Positions 26,011-32,709 of a stretch of 32,709 bases of DNA are shown one piece after another (position 1 is the stretch's first letter; each line of letters starts with the position of its first letter). Both the position numbers and the translations under genes were made by a program. The stretch spans positions 1-32,709 of the forward strand of contig CAMNPQ010000006.1 in the NCBI GenBank assembly GCA_946548305.1, given 5' to 3'. The notes beneath the pieces are model-generated. The model was given only the letters and a program-made list of their open reading frames with translations. It was not told the DNA's origin and ran no database searches. Source of the DNA: an uncultured Pseudobutyrivibrio sp. (GTDB lineage Bacteria; Bacillota; Clostridia; Lachnospirales; Lachnospiraceae).

Positions 26011-29000
26011 TCAGGACTTGTGTCCTTTATGCTTTTCTTTTTCATCATACATATGCTTATCAGCCCGATTTATCAATTCGTGTACATCTCCACTATTTGA
26101 GTAAACTGCTGCACCTATAGAGGCCTTCAGCTTTATATCCATTCCACTGATTCGTTCTACTTTTGAAAACTGTAGCTGAAGCTCATGCTCAATACCGATT
26201 ATTTCGTCCTGGGTCTTATGCTGGTGCAAAATGGCAAACTCATCTCCCCCTATTCTGAAAGCTACACTGCTGTTTGAGGTAACATTTCTGATAATCTGAG
26301 CCACACGTTTTAGCACCTCATCACCGAAGTCATGTCCGTACATATCATTTATTTGTTTAAATTTATCTATATCGATAAGCACCATGACAAAATCAGTGTT
26401 ATCCCTGGTGTACTGATTTATGTATTTTTGAATAATATCATCAAAGGCTCGCCTGTTAAATAAGGTGGTAAGCTCATCTGTGTTGGACAGGTACTCAAGC
26501 TTCTCTTTTTCCTTTAGCTGTTCAGTTACATCTTTAAAAAATCCTATGAGACCTATGGTTTCACCATTTACTATAAAAGGCTGTTTGCTGGCAACTATTC
26601 TTCGGATGTCACCCTTTACAATACATTCCCCTGGCACATTTTGAATAGATTTTCCTTTGTGAATCACATCTAATTCATCCTGTTTAAAAGGCTCTGGGTC
26701 AATATGCCAGCCCATATCCTCATCTGTTTTTCCAAGGATTGCATCAAGGGATTTTAATCCATAATAGTCTAAAAACATCTGGTTTGCCCCAACAAACCTG
26801 CGCTCCCTGTCCTTCCAAAAAACTCCCATTGGTACAAGTCTCAAAATGTTTTCAAAGGCATACTCATTTTTGGTCACGTCTGACTTAAATATTTTGCCGA
26901 ACATCACCTTGTAGCCGCCTTCCAAAAAGGCATCCATATTTTCGGAAAATTCCCTTGTAGCCTCCGCAACGCAGGTAAGCATCACTTCATGACCTAAATA
27001 TTTTATTATCCTAATGGTAACTTCTTTCCACACATATTGATTCTGACTGTTCAAAATTCTAAAGAAAGAAACCTTGATTCTGTTTTTCTCAGTGTCCAAA
27101 CGTTCTCGTACTGTTTTTGTATTCATGAAGTCATAAAACTGTTGTCTGTCTCCTTCGTGAACGCGTTCTTCAGCAAGACCTTTTATAACGTCCCACTGGG
27201 AGCTATTTTCATCCATTACGTGTACTCTGCTATTCGACAAATAAATATTTTCATAATATTCGTTGTCTATACCAAAGACATCAATGCATTCATACAGAGA
27301 AAGTAGATATTTGCTTATAATTGATACTCTGTGGTTATAGCCCACTTTCAGATGATTTGACAAAGTTCTGATTGACGTAAGATATGCATCACTGTCTGTT
27401 TTCTCATCATATACAATATGGCGAACCTTCATGTTGACGATTTTGCCGCTTTCCACAAACTCGATGCTTTCAGCCCTGTTGGTCTCTTTTGCAGATGTCA
27501 AAATGTCCCAAAAAGCATTTCTTTGCACCCATGGCCAGTCTATGTTGTTAATCATGTCCTCTGCTACAGCAATGGATTCATGACCATATATTTTTATTCC
27601 CTCTTTATATCCATCATTGGCATAGATAAATCTCCACTCATTATCCTTTACAACACCTAACGCCAAAGGCAGATTATTTGTTGACAGCTGATTGTCTATA
27701 CTCTCTAGTGGATTCTGCTTTAGTATGTCTATAACACCAATGCTGTTAAAAAAGTCTCTGGTAATTAGCTTTTCATATCTCATTCCATTCCTTGAAATGG
27801 ATGCCGCAGCATCTTCAAATGGCATCGGGCGTCCTATCAGATAGCCCTGTATCAGTTCGCAGCCCACGCTTTTTAAAAAATCCATCTGCTCTTTTGTCTC
27901 CACACCTTCAGCCAGAGTGTGAAAGCCCAGGTTTTTCAGCATTGATACCATGTGTTTGATAATGATTTTTCCATCATCCGATGATTCAAAGCCTCTCAAA
28001 AATTCCATGTCGATTTTTACTAAATCAAACTCGAAATTTTTTAATACATTCAAGGATGAATAGCCGCTTCCAAAATCATCCATCCAGACTCTATAGCCTT
28101 TTGTGCGTAGTCTCACTATCTGCTCTTGTATAAATCTGGGATTTTCCATAAGAACACTTTCAGTTATCTCAAAATTAAACAGCCTTGGATTGGCGTCATA
28201 TTTTTCGATTAGTTTGTCAATAAATGGCACTATATCCAATGCTTCAAAATCGATTCTGGACAAATTGATAGACACAGGTACTGCTTCTTCGCCACCAGCC
28301 TTTTCGATTTGGGAAATATTTTTTATAACCTGCTCCATTACATAGGAATCCAGCTTGTGTATCAAGCGGTATTCTTCCAGCACCGAAATAAATTCGCTAG
28401 GATAGACTATGCCCCTTTCTGGGTCAATCCATCTTACAAGTGCTTCCCAGCCGCATACATCTCCTGATAAGCCTCTGACTATAGGCTGATAGTAAACCTG
28501 TATGTATCCCTCAGTAAGAGCCTCGTCCAAATTGTCAATTATAAACTGCTTTCTAATGAGACTGCCAGCCAGCTCTTCATCATAAAATTTGTAATCTACA
28601 TCATATTTTTTCTTGATGCTGACACATGCCATCCTGGCTCTGTCACTGCAGCGGACAACATCTTTAGTCTCTCCATCAAGTACATATACCCCAGCCTTCA
28701 GTTCTAGATTAATATTTTTCTGAATTAATTTTACCCGTGTTTTTATTTCTGTTATGGCAGGGATTATCTGAGTAGTGTTTGTACACACAGCAAAATGATC
28801 ACCTGAAAACTTTGCAACCAGCTGATTCTCAAATACCTCCTTGATAATGTCTGCTATTCCTATAAGCAGGGCATCGCCTTTTTCAAAGCCATAGTTTGCA
28901 TTGAACAGCTTGAAATTATCCATATCAAAAAATATGAATGCAAAATTTGTGTCTTCATCCGCTGTATCAATCAGCTCCTGAGCCCACACATAAAAAGCCT

Positions 29001-29061
29001 GCTTGTCTAAAAGCCCAGTCAACTCGTCCCTGTTTTGTTTTAATAGTTCGGCTTTATCCAT
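26011..29061 (-). CDS. GGDEF(degenerate)-EAL-PAS-GGDEF signalling protein
   Basis: N-terminal FSGDHF in place of GGDEF; EALVRW, NFEITES, DDFGSGYSS, AEGVET, QGYLIGRP; PAS segment; C-terminal FRIGGDEF. Start MDKAELL at 29061 with AAAGGGAT RBS. Confidence 0.93.
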   Translation of the reverse strand: MDKAELLKQNRDELTGLLDKQAFYVWAQELIDTADEDTNFAFIFFDMDNFKLFNANYGFEKGDALLIGIADIIKEVFENQLVAKFSGDHFAVCTNTTQIIPAITEIKTRVKLIQKNINLELKAGVYVLDGETKDVVRCSDRARMACVSIKKKYDVDYKFYDEELAGSLIRKQFIIDNLDEALTEGYIQVYYQPIVRGLSGDVCGWEALVRWIDPERGIVYPSEFISVLEEYRLIHKLDSYVMEQVIKNISQIEKAGGEEAVPVSINLSRIDFEALDIVPFIDKLIEKYDANPRLFNFEITESVLMENPRFIQEQIVRLRTKGYRVWMDDFGSGYSSLNVLKNFEFDLVKIDMEFLRGFESSDDGKIIIKHMVSMLKNLGFHTLAEGVETKEQMDFLKSVGCELIQGYLIGRPMPFEDAAASISRNGMRYEKLITRDFFNSIGVIDILKQNPLESIDNQLSTNNLPLALGVVKDNEWRFIYANDGYKEGIKIYGHESIAVAEDMINNIDWPWVQRNAFWDILTSAKETNRAESIEFVESGKIVNMKVRHIVYDEKTDSDAYLTSIRTLSNHLKVGYNHRVSIISKYLLSLYECIDVFGIDNEYYENIYLSNSRVHVMDENSSQWDVIKGLAEERVHEGDRQQFYDFMNTKTVRERLDTEKNRIKVSFFRILNSQNQYVWKEVTIRIIKYLGHEVMLTCVAEATREFSENMDAFLEGGYKVMFGKIFKSDVTKNEYAFENILRLVPMGVFWKDRERRFVGANQMFLDYYGLKSLDAILGKTDEDMGWHIDPEPFKQDELDVIHKGKSIQNVPGECIVKGDIRRIVASKQPFIVNGETIGLIGFFKDVTEQLKEKEKLEYLSNTDELTTLFNRRAFDDIIQKYINQYTRDNTDFVMVLIDIDKFKQINDMYGHDFGDEVLKRVAQIIRNVTSNSSVAFRIGGDEFAILHQHKTQDEIIGIEHELQLQFSKVERISGMDIKLKASIGAAVYSNSGDVHELINRADKHMYDEKEKHKGHKS

Positions 29062-29147
29062 ACAGAATATCCCTTTCCGAAACACATTACTTTTGGTCAT
29101 TGTAACACTTAATTGTGAATAATCTTTAGCCAAAGTGTTTTAGATTT

Positions 29148-30338
29148 TTATTTACCGCATTCCTCTGCAAGCCTTTCAAATGCGGCAAGGCTTCGTTTAA
29201 TCATATCGTAGTCAACGCAATACGCTATTCTAACATAGCCTGGACAGCCAAAGGTTTTGGTGGAAACCATAATAATATGCTGCTTTTTTCCAAGCTCTAC
29301 AAACTCTTCTTCATCCTCGAATGGAGATTTTACCAGCAAATAAAATGCCCCCTCTGGCTTTACTACTTCAAAGCCAAGCTCAGTAAGCTTTTCATATAAT
29401 AATTTTCTGTTTCTATCATAAAAATCCAGGTCTACACCCACCCCCTGACATCTGCCAATCACAAGCTGAAATAGGGATGGAGCATTGACATAACCCAAAA
29501 TTCTGTTGGCAACAACAATGGCACCTATCAATTCTTCATATCCATCTGCTTCTTTTGATAACGCCAAATATCCTATACGCTCACCAGGCAGTGACAGTGT
29601 CTTGCTATAAGAGTAAATGTAAATACTGTTTTTTATAATTGCTGGAATATATGGCACTACTCCCCCGTCATAAGCCAGCTCCCTATATGGCTCATCACAT
29701 AGAATATAAAGGGGATGACCTATATTTTTTTCAGCCCTAAGGACTATCTCGTTTAGCTTTTCAATAGTTTCCTTTGGATATATTCTGCCTGAAGGATTGT
29801 TTGGATTATTAATAATTATGCACTTCGTATTTACGTTAATCTTGTCCTCAAGCTCATCAAGGTTTAAATCAAACTCAGGGATATTTGGTGGAACTACGAC
29901 TAGTTTTCCCCCGTAGTTTGCAGCATAGTTTTTGTACTCCCCAAAGTATGGCGCAAATACTACCACTTCATCACCCGGGTTTAGAATTGCTCTAAAAATG
30001 CAGTTCATTGCGCCTGCCGCACCTACTGTCATGACTATATCGTTTGCATCATAGTTCATGTCAAAGGATGTGTTAAGATACTTTGCAATTGCTGACCTTG
30101 TTTCATCAAACCCAGCATTTTTCATATAACCATGTACATAGGAATCTGTGTTTTCGGCTAAAATCTCATTAATGGCTTCCTTTACTTTTTTAGGCACAGG
30201 AGATGCTGGATTTCCCAAACTGAAATCGTATACATTTTCTTTGCCCACGGCTTCTGCCATCTTCAGCCCTTCCTCAAACAGTTTTCTGATTACAGAGCTT
30301 CCTGCTACAAGGGAAGCCATATCATTTGAAATAACCAT
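29148..30338 (-). CDS. PLP-dependent class I/II aminotransferase
   Basis: FSLGNPASPVPKKV, VTVGAAGAMNCIFRAILNPGDEVVVFAPYFGEY, NNPNNPSGRIYP, YSYSKTLSLPGERIGYL. Confidence 0.94.
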   Translation of the reverse strand: MVISNDMASLVAGSSVIRKLFEEGLKMAEAVGKENVYDFSLGNPASPVPKKVKEAINEILAENTDSYVHGYMKNAGFDETRSAIAKYLNTSFDMNYDANDIVMTVGAAGAMNCIFRAILNPGDEVVVFAPYFGEYKNYAANYGGKLVVVPPNIPEFDLNLDELEDKINVNTKCIIINNPNNPSGRIYPKETIEKLNEIVLRAEKNIGHPLYILCDEPYRELAYDGGVVPYIPAIIKNSIYIYSYSKTLSLPGERIGYLALSKEADGYEELIGAIVVANRILGYVNAPSLFQLVIGRCQGVGVDLDFYDRNRKLLYEKLTELGFEVVKPEGAFYLLVKSPFEDEEEFVELGKKQHIIMVSTKTFGCPGYVRIAYCVDYDMIKRSLAAFERLAEECGK

Positions 30339-30386
30339 TTTTATACCTCTCTGTCACCTTAAATCGTTAAATTTATTTTATTGTAC

Positions 30387-30429
30387 CAAAAAAATAGCTG
30401 CCTTCCAATTACAATAATTAGAAAGCAGC
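30387..30429 (-). terminator. Rho-independent terminator ending the putative intergenic small RNA
   Basis: GCTGC-TTC-AATTA/TAATT-GAA-GCAGC hairpin (two mismatches) followed by TATTTTTTT on the minus strand. Confidence 0.75.
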
Positions 30430-30578
30430 CCTATGCAAAGCTTTTTAGTTCCATATTTAGTTTCCTTCCCGAATCATCCCAAAAGTTACATCCCTTCACA
30501 CCAAACGGTAAGGCCTTTACCAAATCGCATGATGGAGAATTGGTCCGAAAGCTTATGGACAATTCTTTTTGTTTTATA
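30390..30578 (-). ncRNA. Candidate sRNA, about 190 nt, GGA-rich (possible CsrA-binding RNA)
   Basis: Sits between a sigma-28-like promoter and a terminator; no plausible ORF above 14 codons on the transcribed strand; hairpins GAATTGTCC...GGAcCAATTC and GGTAA-AGGCC-TTACC; six GGA motifs before the terminator. Confidence 0.45.
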
Positions 30579-30584
30579 TCTTTA

Positions 30585-30611
30585 TTATCGGATGATTTTC
30601 GGAAAAGCTTA
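30585..30611 (-). promoter_or_regulatory. Sigma-28-like promoter of the candidate sRNA
   Basis: Minus strand TAAG-N15-TCCGATAA. Confidence 0.5.
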
Positions 30612-30613
30612 AC

Positions 30614-31192
30614 CTAATTTTTTATAAGTGCCTCCAGCATTGTAACAGCGTCATCTATAGTGATTTTGCCGGAGTTGATAATCAAATCAAAATAATCATT
30701 ATCCCCCCATTTAGCCCCAGCATTGGTGGTAAAGAATTTTTCTCTTTTTTTATCAAAACGACGCATTACTTCTTCTGCCTTGCCAGCCTCAATTTTCTCT
30801 ACTGTCTTTGCTCTATTTAGCCTGTACTGAGTGTCAGCAGTGATAAAAACGCGTAGCACTTTTTTATCTTTTAGTATTTCACTGGCGCATCTTCCAACAA
30901 AAATACAGCCCTTTTCTTCTGCGGCTTCCCTTATCACTTCAGATTCAGTGTTGTATATCTGCTCCTCCAGTGATAAGTGCTCCTGCCCAGGTGCCTTGAA
31001 AATATTTTTTACAGGTGGCTGCTCGTCCATCCCTGAAACCATATCATAGCTCAACCCCATTCGCTTACAGGTTTCCACAACTACCCCTCGGTCGTATAGC
31101 TTATATCCTAGCCTTTTTGCCAATTTATCAGCAATTTCATGACCACCACTGCCATATTTACGCTCTATGGTAATATAATCGTACATAAGCAT
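30614..31192 (-). CDS. Cytidylate kinase-like family protein
   Basis: YDYITIERKYGSGGHEIADKLAKRLGYKLYDRGVV; VGRCASEIL; LRVFITADTQYRLNRA. Confidence 0.88.
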   Translation of the reverse strand: MLMYDYITIERKYGSGGHEIADKLAKRLGYKLYDRGVVVETCKRMGLSYDMVSGMDEQPPVKNIFKAPGQEHLSLEEQIYNTESEVIREAAEEKGCIFVGRCASEILKDKKVLRVFITADTQYRLNRAKTVEKIEAGKAEEVMRRFDKKREKFFTTNAGAKWGDNDYFDLIINSGKITIDDAVTMLEALIKN

Positions 31193-31254
31193 ACCTCCAT
31201 CCTTTTTTCTTTATTGTAGCACTTTTCGGGCATTATCTAAACCTATTTAGGTCT

Positions 31255-32010
31255 CTATTTCAACTTGCCATAATCTTTATCCGATACGGCTTCCAGCCAT
31301 TCGTTGCTTGTTTCTTCCCCAGCAACCTCGATTGCAAGGTGCGAGAACCATGAATCTGGTGCTGCTCCGTGCCAATGCTTAACCTCTGCAGGGATATTTA
31401 TTACTTTACCTGGCGTCATCTCCACAGGTTCTTTGCCCCACTCCTGATAATATCCTCTTCCGCCGATGCAAATCAGCATCTGACCACCACCGTTTTTTGC
31501 ATGATGGATATGCCAGTTATTGCGGCATCCTGGTTCAAAAGTCACATTAAATACAGGTACCTGTTCCGTTGAAACAGGAGCAAGATAACTTTGTCCAACA
31601 AAGAACTGTCCGTATGGATTAGGATCTCCGATAGGAAAACAGATTGTATTCTGATATTTGTCTTTTTCCGTCAGTTCAGGGACTAGTTCGTTCCATACAT
31701 CCTTTGCAAGACGGAATACCGCCCATCCCTTTGGCCATCCCACATACATGGTGGCATGAGTAATAATCGCTGCGATTTCCTCCTTTGTAACACCATGAGC
31801 CTTGGCATTTTGAAGGTGATATGAAAGTGATGAATCAGTAATACCTGATGCCATAAGTGAAACCACTGTAATGATGCATTTTGTCTTAACGTCAATCACT
31901 TCCTCATTCCATAACTCACCAAAGAGTACGTCATCATTCAAGTGTGCGAACATCGGTGCAAATTCTCCAAGTTGTTCTCTTCCTGCTGTCTGTACGATTT
32001 TTTCTGCCAT
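31255..32010 (-). CDS. Carboxymuconolactone decarboxylase-like domain fused to a cupin domain
   Basis: KTKCIITVVSLMASGITDSSLSYHLQNAKAHGVTKEEIAAIITHATMYVGWP plus cupin motif NVTFEPGCRNNWHIHHAKNGGGQMLICIGGRGYYQEWG...PAEVKHWHGA. Confidence 0.9.
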   Translation of the reverse strand: MAEKIVQTAGREQLGEFAPMFAHLNDDVLFGELWNEEVIDVKTKCIITVVSLMASGITDSSLSYHLQNAKAHGVTKEEIAAIITHATMYVGWPKGWAVFRLAKDVWNELVPELTEKDKYQNTICFPIGDPNPYGQFFVGQSYLAPVSTEQVPVFNVTFEPGCRNNWHIHHAKNGGGQMLICIGGRGYYQEWGKEPVEMTPGKVINIPAEVKHWHGAAPDSWFSHLAIEVAGEETSNEWLEAVSDKDYGKLK

Positions 32011-32011
32011 A

Positions 32012-32709
32012 TTATTTTTCTCCTCCTAATATTTTCTGTGCTCCTGTAGTCCAAACATGTTTCTTTGATGCATCAGTTCTTTTATTCTGTGCCATGACTC
32101 CTGCAAGCGGATGAGGCACATATAGTTCTTCCAGATAAGTAAGTTCTTCATCAGTAAGCTCAAGGTCAACAGCTTTTGCTGCACCTTCTATGTGATGAAG
32201 CTTGGTCGCTCCAACTACTGGTGATGTCACTTTGGTAAGAAGCCATGCCAAGGATACTTCAGTCATGGTCACTCCATGTTTCTCGGCAAGCTCTGCCACA
32301 CGACCTATGATCACAGCATCTTGCTCTTTAGTAGCATCGTATTTAAACTTAGCATAAGTATCCTCTGCTGCTCTTTTGGTATTCCCTTCGCCTGGCATTC
32401 TGGAAAGCCTTCCGCTTGCTAGCGCACTGTAAGGAGTAAGTGCGATATTTTCTTCTTCACAATAGGGCACCATCTCACGCTCTTCTTCACGGAAGATCAG
32501 ATTATAATGCCCTTGAATCGAAACAAACTTTGCAAAGCCCTCTTTTTCTGCCAGAGCATTAGCCTTTGCAATCTGCCATGCGAAGCAGTTTGAAATGCCA
32601 ATATATCTTGCCTTGCCTGCTTTTACAATACGGTTCAAGCCATCCATAATATCATAGATATCTGTATTCCAATCCCACATGTGATAGATATACAGATCCA
32701 CATAGTCCA
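32012..32709 (-). CDS. Aldo/keto reductase, 5' end beyond the window
   Basis: DYVDLYIYHMWDWNTDIYDIMDGLNRIVKAGKARYIGISNCFAWQIAKA; reading frame is open to the window edge. Confidence 0.93.
   Translation of the reverse strand, partial: DYVDLYIYHMWDWNTDIYDIMDGLNRIVKAGKARYIGISNCFAWQIAKANALAEKEGFAKFVSIQGHYNLIFREEEREMVPYCEEENIALTPYSALASGRLSRMPGEGNTKRAAEDTYAKFKYDATKEQDAVIIGRVAELAEKHGVTMTEVSLAWLLTKVTSPVVGATKLHHIEGAAKAVDLELTDEELTYLEELYVPHPLAGVMAQNKRTDASKKHVWTTGAQKILGGEK

Noticed and set aside
30480-30540. Possible c-di-GMP (GEMM) or other known riboswitch upstream of the aminotransferase
   Set aside because: Conserved GEMM tetraloop-receptor elements are not visible, and a terminator separates the region from the aminotransferase start; better treated as a stand-alone RNA candidate.
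30381-30617. 78-aa plus-strand ORF across the intergenic sRNA candidate
   Set aside because: No RBS, spans a terminator hairpin, and no recognisable protein motif.
1-32709. Prophage, CRISPR-Cas, toxin-antitoxin or defence cluster
   Set aside because: No integrase, transposase, Cas, toxin or restriction-type ORF among the translated proteins.

Overview
The window is a low-GC Firmicutes chromosome segment, most like Lachnospiraceae by protein content. Nearly all genes are on the minus strand. In transcription order, from high to low coordinates, it contains: a partial aldo/keto reductase; a CMD-cupin protein; a cytidylate-kinase-like protein; an aminotransferase; a GGDEF-EAL-PAS-GGDEF protein; a fructose PTS locus (fruR-fruK-fruA-ptsH-ptsI); one plus-strand DUF6465-like gene; an ECF S-component and coaBC; an SPFH protein; a YtrA-type GntR/ABC operon; and a late flagellar cluster (flgM-flgN-flgK-flgK2-flgL-fliW-csrA, then flaG-fliD-fliS, a FliT/FlgN-like gene and a flagellin). 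The gene content is ordinary. The unusual signals are in the intergenic DNA: (1) a family of about 85-97 nt long-hairpin elements (5299-5395, 5522-5618 and 8006-8088) sharing GTTACGgCtacAAGC...AGCTTG...CTAC, whose stems change sequence but keep pairing, so it is a possible undescribed structured RNA or REP-like family; (2) a self-contained unit of about 190 nt at 30390-30611 with a sigma-28-like promoter, several GGA motifs including an exact ARGGAUGU, and a terminator, a candidate CsrA-binding sRNA; (3) matching CsrA-type leaders on flaG and flagellin, with an exact GUACAAGGAUGU in the flaG leader and a shared CCAA-[AAGGA(A)]-TTGG hairpin; (4) a five-copy, exactly 10-bp-phased CAATCA operator array upstream of fruR; and (5) a flagellin ORF that stops before any recognisable C-terminal domain. 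All calls come from reading the sequence and supplied ORFs. No database search, folding or alignment software was run.
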